Positions 24,608 through 33,499 of a DNA stretch of 64,000 nt are shown piece after piece. The notes under the pieces were generated by a model that was not told the origin of the DNA, did no database searches, and saw only the letters and a program-made list of their open reading frames with translations. Location: NCBI GenBank assembly GCA_964484675.1, contig CAZAFC010000004.1, forward strand, positions 46,468 through 110,467, in the 5' to 3' direction. Within the stretch, counting starts at the first letter, position 1; each line of letters opens with the position of its first letter. A program made the translations under genes and the position numbers. The DNA is from CAZAFC01 sp964484675. Lineage in GTDB: Bacteria; Patescibacteriota; Saccharimonadia; Saccharimonadales; UBA4665.

Positions 24608-24660
24608 CTTGCTTTCGTCCTTTTGGACTCATCAGCATGAACACACATTCATGGAGCAAA
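24608..24660 (-). ncRNA. hammerhead ribozyme 2 (type III)
   Basis: Read on the minus strand: stem III TTGC (24659-24656), U16.1 24655, cleavage-site C17 24654, stem I CATGAA/TTCATG (24653-24648 with 24641-24636), core CTGATGA (24635-24629), stem II GTCC-AAAA-GGAC (24628-24617), core GAAA (24616-24613), stem III GCAA (24612-24609). Cleavage is predicted between 24654 and 24653. It follows the hairpin of the 24743-25561 gene, the same order as ribozyme 1. Confidence 0.88.
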
Positions 24661-24675
24661 TTGAGAGCGGCAGGT

Positions 24676-24720
24676 GAGCCTGGCGATGCGACACTTGTGG
24701 TGACGCGATTCGCCAGGCTC
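24676..24720 (-). terminator. cassette hairpin before ribozyme 2
   Basis: A perfect 11-bp stem (GAGCCTGGCGA with TCGCCAGGCTC), 22 bp after the stop of the minus-strand gene and 15 nt before the ribozyme. Confidence 0.75.
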
Positions 24721-24742
24721 CCTACGCACTCTTGTTGTCAGC

Positions 24743-25561
24743 CTACCGGCGGTGACTCAGCAGGTCGACGCCAGTCAGGCCCGCCTTCAGCGCAGCGATC
24801 GGCACGCGGTAGTCGTCGTTGGGCGCGGACTTGCGGTTGTCGTGGAAGCCGGCGACTGAGCTCGGTGCCCAGAGGCCGCTGACCATGTCCTGGTAATCCA
24901 CCGCGTGCGGCAATTCGTGCTTCCGAATGCCGAATGCTACCTGGAAGTCACGCCGCATCAGGCCGCCGATGTCGGGCACCATGCCGTCGTGGCCGTCCAG
25001 GCCCGGTGCGGTCAGGATGGTCCGGTCGTGCGGCCTGTAGCTGACCACGATGGGATGCTTGGGCTTGGCACCGGCCTCGAAGCACGCCAGAATGAAACTA
25101 TGCCGCGGACGGCGCTCTCCGTAGAACGCCACCATCTCGCGCAGACCATCCGTGATCTTCGGCCGACGATTGGCGGGAATCACCAGCGAGTACTGGAGCA
25201 CCTCCAGAATGTCACCCGACCCTTGCGAGAGCACGGTGGTGTAGTCGCCGTAGTTCTCCACCCTGGCTCCGTACGCGGCGGGCGAACGAGATGCACTGCC
25301 ACGCCGCGGCCGGAGAGTGACGAGCTTCGGCAGGTTGGCGGTCATGTCGGCCATCATACTCGTGGTGGTCTCCGGGCCGCGCACCAGTTCGAGCATGGTG
25401 CCGGGGAAGTGCAAGAACATGACGTTTACGCCGCCGGCTTCGTTCGTCGCTTGGTTCTGGTAGCCGCAGACGTGACGCAGGCCTCGGACATCACCGAAGT
25501 CCGTCTCGTAGACGTAAACCATCGTGTCGCTGATCGTGGCGCGTCCTGAGGTAACGCACAT
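24743..25561 (-). CDS. unknown cassette protein
   Basis: 272 residues, soluble, with no signal peptide. It opens with strand-like segments (MVYVYETDFGDVRGLRHVCG; GGVNVMFLHFPGTMLELVRG) and has a mid-region of basic and histidine residues (RPRHSFILACFEAG). I recognise no family. ATG 25561 has AAAGGG 9 nt upstream; a GTG at 25570 would overlap the ribosome site. Its mRNA ends in a hairpin and a hammerhead ribozyme. It is divergent from the GH130-like gene across an AT-rich promoter region. Confidence 0.72.
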   Translation of the reverse strand: MCVTSGRATISDTMVYVYETDFGDVRGLRHVCGYQNQATNEAGGVNVMFLHFPGTMLELVRGPETTTSMMADMTANLPKLVTLRPRRGSASRSPAAYGARVENYGDYTTVLSQGSGDILEVLQYSLVIPANRRPKITDGLREMVAFYGERRPRHSFILACFEAGAKPKHPIVVSYRPHDRTILTAPGLDGHDGMVPDIGGLMRRDFQVAFGIRKHELPHAVDYQDMVSGLWAPSSVAGFHDNRKSAPNDDYRVPIAALKAGLTGVDLLSHRR

Positions 25562-25772
25562 AGTGTTCACCCTTTCGGTTGATCCAACAGGTTTTGTGCA
25601 AGCCCAACAATATAGGCTAGCTATCTTATAACATATTACCGATCATATGACAATGAGGCCGAAACAAACTATTGCTGGCCAGTCAAGGATTTATATAAAG
25701 ACAACGCGAGCAGCGACCGGTATACTGTACTTTGCTCGCAGTGAGCAAACGACGACAAGCAGAAGGTGAGTC

Positions 25773-26915
25773 ATGATCGACCCCGGTATTTGCGTGCGAC
25801 ACCCCGACAATCCGCGTATCACCGCGGCCAGCACCGGTTGCAGTGACGTGGTCAAAGTGTACAACCCCGGCGGCGGGCGAGATTTCATCGTCTACCGCGT
25901 GGTCGACCCCCAAAACGTCTCGAGGCTGATGCAGGCCCGATCCGTCGATGGCGGCCAGACCTGGATCGACCACGAGCCGTTCCCGCTTCAGCCGGACCTC
26001 AGCAATCCGCTGGAGGTCATGGGCTACGAGGACCCGCGGCTCGTCTTCGTGGAAGACCCCGACGACCCCGAGTTCAACCAATGGGTGCTGACGTACGCGG
26101 TGTACGACGGCTTCAACCCGCGGCAGCACGTCGCCACCTCGCGCGACCGCAAGACGTGGACCGTGCGCGGCTGCTTCCCCAAGTTCGACATCGTCAAGCA
26201 CCACGGCTGGCAGATTTTGTGGAGCCCGGACGCGCCCCCGCGCAGATCGTACGTGGCGCCGGCAAGCGGTTCGCACGATCGCAGCAAGTCTGGCGGCGCG
26301 CTCAGCCAGGTGCTCTGGCTCGAGGTCGATGGCCGCTTGCAAAAGCGCATCGGCTTCTACTTCGGCGAAGGCGGCGTGTGGTTCGCGCACTGCAGCGTGA
26401 ACTTCGACGACTGGCGCTTCACCAGCCACCCGGTCATTCCGACGCCTCCGCGCATCGTGGCGATTGAGGCCGGCGCCCCGCCGATTCTGCGCGACTACGG
26501 GTGGCTCGGCACATTCCACTACATCACGGAGGACTCGCAGTACCTCGTCGGCATGTTCGTGGCCGACCGCGCCAACCCCGCGCACGTGAAGTGGTACACC
26601 ATGCCCGACGAAGCGATCATGGTGCCGTGCGAGGAGTACGAGATCCGGCACGAGGCCGTGGACGTCATCCCGGGCGCTCGCGCACTTGAGGCCGCAGGCA
26701 AGCTGGACGAGCTCGCCGAGCTCATCAAGCAAGCAGCCGAAAACAATGCGATGCCGGCCGTTACGTTCGTCAGCGCCTGCTGGCTAGGTGTCGACGAGTA
26801 CGACCAGGAGGTTCTGCACATGCTGGGTGGCGCGCAAGACGCGGTCATCTTCAAGGCCACGGCATGGATGGGCGACCTCGAGGCGCGCATGCCGCTGTAC
26901 GTGCTCGCAGCCTAG
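25773..26915 (+). CDS. GH130-like beta-mannoside phosphorylase/hydrolase family protein
   Basis: 380 residues built of beta-propeller blades. The GYEDPRLVFVED segment and the following WVLTYAVYDG...HVATSRDRKTWTV match the GH130 EDPR core; GAPPILRDYGWLGTFHY matches the later substrate-binding strand. GH130 enzymes cleave mannosides by phosphorolysis or hydrolysis. The last 100 residues (ARALEAAGKLDELAELIKQA onward) are extra. AGAAGGTGAG precedes ATG 25773. No sugar transporter is adjacent, so the substrate is unknown. Confidence 0.72.
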   Translation: MIDPGICVRHPDNPRITAASTGCSDVVKVYNPGGGRDFIVYRVVDPQNVSRLMQARSVDGGQTWIDHEPFPLQPDLSNPLEVMGYEDPRLVFVEDPDDPEFNQWVLTYAVYDGFNPRQHVATSRDRKTWTVRGCFPKFDIVKHHGWQILWSPDAPPRRSYVAPASGSHDRSKSGGALSQVLWLEVDGRLQKRIGFYFGEGGVWFAHCSVNFDDWRFTSHPVIPTPPRIVAIEAGAPPILRDYGWLGTFHYITEDSQYLVGMFVADRANPAHVKWYTMPDEAIMVPCEEYEIRHEAVDVIPGARALEAAGKLDELAELIKQAAENNAMPAVTFVSACWLGVDEYDQEVLHMLGGAQDAVIFKATAWMGDLEARMPLYVLAA

Positions 26916-26955
26916 CATACCCTCACGCAGGGCGCTCACCCGCCTCGCACCAACC

Positions 26956-27003
26956 GCTGACTGGCACCAAGCCGGAGCACACGCTCCTTTGGCGCCAGTC
27001 AGC
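26956..27003 (+). terminator. cassette hairpin after the GH130-like gene
   Basis: GCTGACTGGC-a-CCAA pairs with TTGG-c-GCCAGTCAGC, 40 bp after the stop. Confidence 0.7.
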
Positions 27004-27077
27004 CCTACCATCACGTATGTATCACCTTATAACTAAGAAACTCGTCAGGCCAAATCAAGAATAAAGTAGGGAGATCG

Positions 27078-27123
27078 GCCAAGAGGGTGCTGGCTCATTG
27101 AGCAGCGCTTGCACCCTCTTGGC
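27078..27123 (-). terminator. cassette hairpin after the first alpha-CTD-like gene
   Basis: A perfect 13-bp stem (GCCAAGAGGGTGC with GCACCCTCTTGGC), 20 bp after the stop. Confidence 0.75.
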
Positions 27124-27143
27124 GTCACGAATCAGATCTCAGA

Positions 27144-27650
27144 TCACTTGGACTGCGGCTCTTCGGGCTCCTGCGACTCAGCGAGCGTGCGCCCGCAGTA
27201 TTCCAGGACAGCCCTGATCTCTTCAACGGCACCCGGGCCCAGATTTCTACCCTCCAGGATGTCTGCTTCGCTCAAGCGAGCGAGATCGCCGAGCGTGGAG
27301 ACGGTGGGTCCCCCAGTGTGGACCATCCGCTTCAGGGCATTGTACAACCGGTTCGAGAATCCCAGAAACACGATAAGCGTCTTGTCGGGCATCGTCGTGG
27401 GCTGCTCGCGCAATCGAGTGAGCAGCTTCTGAATGTCGGCGGGCCTCAGCACTTTGGCAACCTCAAGGGCATCATTGTAGCCCCGCTCATATTCCAAGTG
27501 CCGCTCGAAGTGGCTTTTCGGAGGCTGCTCAGGCTCGGGCAGTTTGGCGCCTTCGGCCTCGAGCGTTTCACCGCCCTCAGCCGCTTGGTCGTCCAGGGCT
27601 ACAGCCTCGTCGGGCTCAGGCTCGATCTCGATCTTGCCCTCGTCGGACAT
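27144..27650 (-). CDS. stand-alone RNA polymerase alpha-CTD-like protein (1)
   Basis: 168 residues. An acidic disordered N-terminal half (about 1-60) precedes a domain with the alpha-subunit C-terminal fold: LGFSNRLYNALKRM, then STLGDLARLSEADILEGRNL, then GPGAVEEIRAVLEYCG. This is the helix-hairpin-helix pattern used by alpha-CTD to bind UP-element DNA and activators. It lacks the alpha N-terminal domain, so it cannot assemble polymerase; it may compete for activators or bind DNA. ATG 27650 has GGGAGAT upstream. A paralogue lies next to it. Confidence 0.78.
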   Translation of the reverse strand: MSDEGKIEIEPEPDEAVALDDQAAEGGETLEAEGAKLPEPEQPPKSHFERHLEYERGYNDALEVAKVLRPADIQKLLTRLREQPTTMPDKTLIVFLGFSNRLYNALKRMVHTGGPTVSTLGDLARLSEADILEGRNLGPGAVEEIRAVLEYCGRTLAESQEPEEPQSK

Positions 27651-27803
27651 ACGATCTCCCTTGTGCAAAGTGAGCGCATACTCTGTTTCTGCGCTCTCGC
27701 ATTTCGGAGGTTTCCCTGCGAAACTCATCTATATTATAAACTCTTTCTTATGATATGCCTAGGCTACCGACCAAAGGATTATAACTATGAGAGGAGAGGT
27801 GCA

Positions 27804-27843
27804 GCCGGAAGGACTCGCGGTGAGCAAGCCGAGCCCTTCCGGC
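27804..27843 (-). terminator. cassette hairpin after the second alpha-CTD-like gene
   Basis: GCCGGAAGG-a-CTCG pairs with CGAG-c-CCTTCCGGC, about 30 bp after the stop. Confidence 0.7.
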
Positions 27844-27876
27844 GTACGCGGATTACGCACCTTTGGCAGCGCCGCC

Positions 27877-28224
27877 TTACGACAAATCGCGCAGCGTGTG
27901 GCCCATGGCATAGAGCTTTTTGATAACATCCTCCAGCTGCCGTGGGCCAAACCAAGAGATATCCGTGAGGTCGACGACGCTGGCAGCCGCAAGCTGGCCA
28001 AGCGTGTTGTAGCCCCGAGGCTTGAGCTTGTTGTACGTCCGGACCCCCAAATTGAGGTCTTCGATGGGCGTTTCGTCCGGCGCTGGCTCCGGCCGAGTCG
28101 GCATTGCGGCCACGCACTGCTGGTACACGAGTTTCGCATAGTCGTGGAACGAGCCATGCGCATATGCTCGGCGCAAGGCCGATTGCTGCGGCTTGGCCGC
28201 CCTGAGCTTGGGGTCGGTCACCAT
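27877..28224 (-). CDS. stand-alone RNA polymerase alpha-CTD-like protein (2)
   Basis: 115 residues. The C-terminal half carries the same fold: IEDLNLGVRTYNKLKPRGYN, then TLGQLAAASVVDLTDISWFG, then PRQLEDVIKKLYAMG. The N-terminal half is basic rather than acidic, unlike its neighbour. ATG 28224 has GAGAGGAGAG upstream. The two genes have separate promoters and separate terminal hairpins, so they are independent cassettes of one family. Confidence 0.78.
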   Translation of the reverse strand: MVTDPKLRAAKPQQSALRRAYAHGSFHDYAKLVYQQCVAAMPTRPEPAPDETPIEDLNLGVRTYNKLKPRGYNTLGQLAAASVVDLTDISWFGPRQLEDVIKKLYAMGHTLRDLS

Positions 28225-28399
28225 GCACTCTCCTCTCGTTGGCACGCGCTCATTCTGGCGCCTGTCAAAACTAGCCATCTGGGAATTCCAGAAAGCATGC
28301 CTAGTATATATGGCACTCGACCATCTGTCGACTAGCGGCTAGTTCAATGGCGCAAGCTCATGCTACCATGAGACAAGCAACAGTAAACAAGGAACGCGC

Positions 28400-28780
28400 A
28401 TGTTCAAAGATACCAAAGCTTACAGTGGATTCTCGGTGAACGACTTGGCCGCCGCCAAAGAGTTTTACGGCCACGTGCTCGGCATAGACGTCGTGGAGCA
28501 AAGCCCCGGCCTTTGCTTGCGCATCGCCGGCAGCAACGGCGTTCTCGTTTACCCCAAGGAAAATCATCAGCCCGCCACCTACACCATGCTGAATTTCCCG
28601 GTGGATGACGTCGACGCCGCTGTCGAGGCGCTGACCGCCAAAGGCGTCGTCTTCGAGCACTACCCAAGCATGACCGACGAAAAAGGCATCGCCCGCGGCC
28701 TCAAAACCGGCCAAGGCCCCGACATCGCGTGGTTCAAAGATCCAGCCGGCAATATTCTTTCGGTCTTGCATGAAGGCTAG
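28400..28780 (+). CDS. VOC/glyoxalase-fold protein
   Basis: 126 residues with the VOC pattern (GFSVNDLAAAKEFYGHVLGI; YTMLNFPVDDVDAAVEALTA; FKDPAGNILSVLHE). Function is unknown. It overlaps the next gene by 11 bp (28770-28780), so the two are co-translated. AAGGAA lies 7 nt before ATG 28400. Confidence 0.85.
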   Translation: MFKDTKAYSGFSVNDLAAAKEFYGHVLGIDVVEQSPGLCLRIAGSNGVLVYPKENHQPATYTMLNFPVDDVDAAVEALTAKGVVFEHYPSMTDEKGIARGLKTGQGPDIAWFKDPAGNILSVLHEG

Positions 28781-29375
28781 CAGCGAACCGCGCGCTGGCG
28801 TAGGCGCCGCGACCAGCTACATTGCATTTTTGCGCGGCATCAATGTCGGCGCTCACATGGTAAAAATGGCCCGGCTCCGGGAGCTATTTAGCGAACTTGG
28901 TTTTACTGATGTGTGGACGTATATGCAGAGCGGCAACGTGTTTTTCACCGCACCCGAACAGGACCGCCAGGCGCTTACAAAGAGCATCGAGGAGCGTCTC
29001 GAGCACGAGCTCGGGTTTGCCGTGCCCGTCATACTTCGCACGCTCGGCGACATCGAGCGCATCGTGCGCACCGATCCGTTCAAGCACGTGGATGTCACCC
29101 CAGACACGCGCTTGTGCGTCGCTTTTACGACTGGTCTCGTGCCGAGCGATCTGGCGCTGCCCATGCATTCGCCCAAAAACGACATGTCGGTCATCGCCGC
29201 TGCGCCGCACGAACTTTTCATGACCTGGACGATTATCAACGGCCGGCCGCCAGCTTTTACGTCTTTTCCGCCCAAGCTCACCGATGGCCCGGTGACGACA
29301 CGCTTTTTCCAAGTACTCGTGAAAATGCTCGCGGCTGCCGAAAAACGTCAAAGCGAGCGCGCGGCCGCACTTTGA
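28770..29375 (+). CDS. DUF1697 protein
   Basis: 201 residues. The family signature opens the protein (YIAFLRGINVGAHMVKMARL, then LRELFSELGFTDVWTYMQSG) and NVFF follows. DUF1697 proteins are widespread, small and uncharacterised. Probably in one operon with the VOC gene upstream; Ku starts 64 bp later with its own -10 box. Confidence 0.88.
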   Translation: MKASSEPRAGVGAATSYIAFLRGINVGAHMVKMARLRELFSELGFTDVWTYMQSGNVFFTAPEQDRQALTKSIEERLEHELGFAVPVILRTLGDIERIVRTDPFKHVDVTPDTRLCVAFTTGLVPSDLALPMHSPKNDMSVIAAAPHELFMTWTIINGRPPAFTSFPPKLTDGPVTTRFFQVLVKMLAAAEKRQSERAAAL

Positions 29376-29425
29376 ACGCGCACTTACAGCGAGCGCACGC
29401 ATTCGCACTCAGCAGCATTTTGTAG

Positions 29426-29431
29426 TACCAT
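29426..29431 (+). promoter_or_regulatory. -10 box of leaderless Ku gene
   Basis: TACCAT, 7 nt before ATG 29439. Confidence 0.45.
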
Positions 29432-29438
29432 AAGCTGT

Positions 29439-30206
29439 ATGCGACCAATTTGGACTGGATCAATCAATTTTGGCCTGATAAATATCCCTGTGCGCATGTT
29501 CAGCGCCGTGCACACGCGCGAGGGTATCGACCTTGACATGCTTCACAAGTCAGATCACGCGCCGATCCGCTACGCACGAATTTGCCGCAAAGACGGCCAG
29601 GAAATTCCGTGGGATGACATCGTGAAGGGCTACGAATACCGCGACGGCGACTATGTGGTGCTCAGCCAAAAAGAGCTCGACAGCATCGACGCCAAGCGCA
29701 CGCAGACGATCGACATTCAACAATTTGTCGATCAGAGCGAGGTCGACATCCGCTATTTTGAGAAGCCGTACTATCTCGAGGCCGTCAAAGGCGGCGAAAA
29801 AGCCTACGCACTCTTGCGCCTGGCACTCGAGAAATCCGGCAAGGCCGCGCTTGCCAAATTCGTGCTACACCAGCGCGAGCACGTCGCGATTCTCACACCG
29901 CTCGGCCGGGCGCTCGTCCTCGAACAAATGCGCTTCCCAAGCGATCTGCGCGCGCCCAGCGACATGCACCTGCCCACCGGCAACGATCTGAGCGACAAAG
30001 AAATCGAAACGGCGCTCAAGCTCGTGAGCCAAGAGACACAACCGTTCATCGCCGAAGATCTGCACGATACTTACACCGAAGAACTCGAGGAAATTATCAA
30101 GGACAAAAGCAAGGGCAAGAAGATCAAAAAGAGCGCCGCTCCTTCCGCCCAGCCAACAACGGCGCACGACCTCATGGCCGCGCTCAAAGCCAGCCTCAAG
30201 GAATAG
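29439..30206 (+). CDS. ku: Ku, non-homologous end-joining DNA-end-binding protein
   Basis: 255 residues beginning with the bacterial Ku core (RPIWTGSINFGLINIPVRMF), then LHKSDHAPIRYARICRKDGQ and the CKDGQ-type bridge. A basic Lys-rich tail (about 220-240) may bind DNA or LigD. Ku forms a homodimeric ring on broken DNA ends and recruits LigD, encoded 5 bp downstream. Length is slightly below the typical 270-320. Confidence 0.95.
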   Translation: MRPIWTGSINFGLINIPVRMFSAVHTREGIDLDMLHKSDHAPIRYARICRKDGQEIPWDDIVKGYEYRDGDYVVLSQKELDSIDAKRTQTIDIQQFVDQSEVDIRYFEKPYYLEAVKGGEKAYALLRLALEKSGKAALAKFVLHQREHVAILTPLGRALVLEQMRFPSDLRAPSDMHLPTGNDLSDKEIETALKLVSQETQPFIAEDLHDTYTEELEEIIKDKSKGKKIKKSAAPSAQPTTAHDLMAALKASLKE

Positions 30207-30211
30207 CGCGC

Positions 30212-32935
30212 GTGGGGCTCAAGGATTATTTTCGCAAGCGGAATTTCGCGGCCACGCCCGAGCCGTCGGGCCAACGAGGGCAACACTCCATTGGCCCGGG
30301 CAACCCCCCCAAAGGGCAATCAGACGCGACAAAGCCCGAGCCGTCGGGCCGCCAGGCGCCCGCTCCATCGACAGAAACTCCCGCCCATGCCACTACCTTC
30401 ACAAAACCTAGCGAGCCTGCCGCGAAGGCCAATCACAAGTCTAGTCAGCATCGGTCCACAGTGATCGGCCCGCGCCAAGGCTCATCCAACGAGCACAAGG
30501 CGCATGCCGACTCGGCGGCCAAACTGCGCTTCGTGGTGCAAGAGCATCACGCTTCGCAGTTGCATTACGATTTTCGGCTCGAGCTCGACGGCGTGCTCAA
30601 AAGTTGGGCCGTGCCGAAAGGGCCGAGCCTGAATCCGCATGACCACCATCTGGCCGTGCATGTCGAAGATCATCCGCTCGAATATCGCACCTTCGAGGGC
30701 GTGATTCCTGAGCACAATTATGGCGCCGGCAATGTGATTATCTGGGACGAAGGCTGGTACGAACCGCGTACGCCCACCAGCGGCCACGCCGCCCAGGAAA
30801 AACTCCTGCGCGCCGAGTTCGCAAAAGGCCACATCACTTTCGTACTGCACGGAGAAAAGCTGCGCGGCGAATTCGCACTCATCAAAATCGCCGCCCACGC
30901 CGACGCCAAGAGCGATGACAACGCCTGGCTGCTCATCAAAAAGAACGACGAATATGCCTCCACAGACAACATTCTCAAGCAAGATGAATCTGTCAAGAGC
31001 CACCAGCGCGTCGACGATCTCGGCGCGCACAATAAGCTGCCCGACCTCAGTAAATATCCGCGCAAAGCCGAGCCTTGGCGCGTACAGCCCATGCTCTGCA
31101 CGCTCATCGACGGGCCGTTCGACAAAGCTGGCTGGCTATTCGAGATCAAGTGGGACGGCTACCGCGCGATCGGTACCAAGCACGGCGCGCGCACTGCGCT
31201 CAATTCCCGCAATCAAAACGATTTTAGCGAAAAATTTCCGCCAGTGCTCGAGGCGATGCACGCTTTTCGCCACGACGTGATCATTGATGGCGAAATCGTC
31301 GCTGTCGACCGCGAAGGCAAAGCGCACTTCGAGTGGCTACAACATTGGCAGCACGAGCAAGACGGCACATTGCAATATTACGTCTTCGACATCTTGTGGT
31401 GCGACGGCCGCGACGTGCGCACCATGCCACTCAGCGAGCGCAAAATGCTGCTCAAAAGTGTCCTGCCGGAGCACCCGCTCCTCAAATTCAGCGACGACAT
31501 CGAAACGCACGGTGCCAAACTCTTTGAAGAAATGCGCCGGCGCGGCATGGAAGGCATTGTTGCCAAAAACGCGCTCAGCCCCTACCGCGAAGACGTCCGC
31601 GGCCCCGACTGGCTCAAGGCCAAAACCTCGCTCCGCCAAGAAGTCGTCATCGGCGGCTACACTGAGCCGCGCGCCAGCCGAACATACTTGGGCTCGCTCG
31701 TTGTCGGTGTGTACGAAAAAGGCGAGCTCGTCTACACTGGCCATTCCGGCGGCGGCATTCCCGACGAGCAACGCAAAAACTTGCTCGGAACGCTCCAAAA
31801 AATCGAGCGCGCTACATCGCCGTTCAAGGTAGAGCCGAAGTCGAACGCGCCGGTGCATTGGGTGCAGCCGAAACTTGTGTGCGAGATGGAATTTAGCGAA
31901 TGGACCAAGGAGGGATCAATGCGCCACCCACAATTCAAGGGCCTGAGAACCGACAAAAAGCCAGCCGCCGTGCACCGCGAACTGCCCAAACATTCGACAC
32001 CAGACGGCGCGTCTGATGCAACGCCAAGCACCAGCCCCGGTGGCAGCACGCTGCCCTTCGAGCCCACACACCTCGACAAAATCTTTTTCCCGCGCCACAA
32101 ATACACCAAAGGCGACATTATGCGCTACTACGAATCGGTGGCCGAATTCATCTTGCCCTACCTCGAGGGCCGGCCGTGCTCGTTATTGCGCATGCCCGGC
32201 GGCATCACCGGCGAGGCATTTTTCCAAAAGAACAACGAGCACTTGCCGCCGTGGGTGCCGAGCACCGACATTTACTCAGATTCCAACAAGGCCGATCTGC
32301 ACTGGATCGTCGGCGACGACCTCAACACGCTGCTCTATATGGTGCAGCTCGGTTGTGTCGAGATCAACCCCTGGAATTCGCGGGTCGGCCAGCTCGACAA
32401 GCCCGATTGGATGGTGATCGATCTCGACCCAGAAGGCGTGAGCTTCAAAAAAGTCATTGAGGTCGCGCTCGTCGTCAAGGCCGTGTGCGACGAGTGGGGC
32501 ATCCGGGCCTACCCCAAGACATCGGGCAAAACCGGCATCCACGTTTTTATCCCGCTCGGCGCCAAATACTCGCAAGAAACGGCCCGCAATCTGGCGCATT
32601 TGGTGGTTATCGAAGTCAACAAGCGCCTGCCGAAACTCACCAGCATCGAGCGCAATCCCGCCAAACGCCCGCACCGAATTTACCTCGATTGGCTGCAAAA
32701 CCGCGAAGGCCAAACGCTCGCAGCGCCGTATTCGCTCCGGCCAACGCCCGACGCCAGCGTGTCGATGCCGCTGCATTGGGATGAAATTACGCCGCGGCTC
32801 AAGCCCAGCGATTTCACCATCGAAAATGCGCTCAAGCGGCTGAAACGCACCGGCGACATCTGGAAGCCTGTGCTCGGCGCGCCGGTCGACATCGCCCATG
32901 TGCTCGCCAAAATCGAGAAATCACAAAAGCAGTAG
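30212..32935 (+). CDS. ligD: ATP-dependent DNA ligase D (phosphoesterase-ligase-polymerase)
   Basis: 907 residues. After a low-complexity basic N-terminus of about 100 residues come the 3'-phosphoesterase domain (FVVQEHHASQLHYDFRLELD, about 107-126), the ligase domain with adenylated lysine K313 in EIKWDGYRA, and a C-terminal primase/polymerase domain (THLDKIFFPRHKYTKGDIMR; catalytic aspartates in MVIDLDPEG). The domain order is PE-LIG-POL. With Ku it repairs double-strand breaks. GTG 30212 is only 5 bp after ku, so the genes form one operon. Such end joining is unusual in a reduced genome. Confidence 0.95.
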   Translation: MGLKDYFRKRNFAATPEPSGQRGQHSIGPGNPPKGQSDATKPEPSGRQAPAPSTETPAHATTFTKPSEPAAKANHKSSQHRSTVIGPRQGSSNEHKAHADSAAKLRFVVQEHHASQLHYDFRLELDGVLKSWAVPKGPSLNPHDHHLAVHVEDHPLEYRTFEGVIPEHNYGAGNVIIWDEGWYEPRTPTSGHAAQEKLLRAEFAKGHITFVLHGEKLRGEFALIKIAAHADAKSDDNAWLLIKKNDEYASTDNILKQDESVKSHQRVDDLGAHNKLPDLSKYPRKAEPWRVQPMLCTLIDGPFDKAGWLFEIKWDGYRAIGTKHGARTALNSRNQNDFSEKFPPVLEAMHAFRHDVIIDGEIVAVDREGKAHFEWLQHWQHEQDGTLQYYVFDILWCDGRDVRTMPLSERKMLLKSVLPEHPLLKFSDDIETHGAKLFEEMRRRGMEGIVAKNALSPYREDVRGPDWLKAKTSLRQEVVIGGYTEPRASRTYLGSLVVGVYEKGELVYTGHSGGGIPDEQRKNLLGTLQKIERATSPFKVEPKSNAPVHWVQPKLVCEMEFSEWTKEGSMRHPQFKGLRTDKKPAAVHRELPKHSTPDGASDATPSTSPGGSTLPFEPTHLDKIFFPRHKYTKGDIMRYYESVAEFILPYLEGRPCSLLRMPGGITGEAFFQKNNEHLPPWVPSTDIYSDSNKADLHWIVGDDLNTLLYMVQLGCVEINPWNSRVGQLDKPDWMVIDLDPEGVSFKKVIEVALVVKAVCDEWGIRAYPKTSGKTGIHVFIPLGAKYSQETARNLAHLVVIEVNKRLPKLTSIERNPAKRPHRIYLDWLQNREGQTLAAPYSLRPTPDASVSMPLHWDEITPRLKPSDFTIENALKRLKRTGDIWKPVLGAPVDIAHVLAKIEKSQKQ

Positions 32936-32955
32936 CCTTTTACCGCCGGCATCTA

Positions 32956-32961
32956 TATAAT
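32956..32961 (+). promoter_or_regulatory. -10 box of leaderless PhnB-like gene
   Basis: TATAAT, 7 nt before ATG 32969. An alternative ATG at 32963 would be only 1 nt away from it and is rejected. Confidence 0.55.
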
Positions 32962-32968
32962 AATGCTT

Positions 32969-33391
32969 ATGAATGATGCACAACTCTCACCCTATCTCAA
33001 TTTTAACGGCGACTGCGAAGAAGCTATGAAATTCTACCAAAGTGTTTTGGGCGGCGAGCTCGAGATCACGCGTTTCGCCGATTTTGCCACGCCCGACGCG
33101 CCGGTTCCCGACAATTACAAAGACAAGGTCATGCACGCAACACTCAAAAACGGCACGCTCAGCTTCATGGGCGCGGATGGCGCGCCAGGCATGCAAGTCG
33201 TGTTCGGCACCAGCGTACATCTGTCGGTCGCTGGCTCGGACTCCGCCAAACTCACCGGATTTTTCGAAGGTCTCAGCGCCGGCGGAACCGTGACGATGCC
33301 CTTGGCCGTACAAGCGTGGGGCGACACCTTCGGCATGTTCACCGACAAGTTCGGCATCCACTGGATGTTCAACATCAGCGCCAAAAAATAA
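32969..33391 (+). CDS. PhnB-like VOC protein
   Basis: 140 residues with PhnB/3-demethylubiquinone-methyltransferase-like VOC features (LSPYLNFNGDCEEAMKFYQS, then VLGGELEITRFAD; MHATLKNGTLSFMGAD; GDTFGMFTDKFGIHWM). PhnB proteins are metal-free or metal-binding dimers of unclear role. It has its own -10 box after ligD, so it is independent. Confidence 0.85.
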   Translation: MNDAQLSPYLNFNGDCEEAMKFYQSVLGGELEITRFADFATPDAPVPDNYKDKVMHATLKNGTLSFMGADGAPGMQVVFGTSVHLSVAGSDSAKLTGFFEGLSAGGTVTMPLAVQAWGDTFGMFTDKFGIHWMFNISAKK

Positions 33392-33402
33392 GCAGCTTTT
33401 GA

Positions 33403-33440
33403 CCCGAGCGACCTTTCATCTGCCAGCAGGTCACCTCGGG
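33403..33440 (+). terminator. hairpin at left border of cassette
   Basis: CCCGAG-c-GACCT pairs with AGGTC-ac-CTCGGG, 12 bp after the PhnB-like gene and before the truncated gene. Confidence 0.6.
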
Positions 33441-33499
33441 CTAAAGTTACGAACGCATCGCGGTTTTTTGGCTTTTTAGGTTGCACTCCCAAGTACTAG

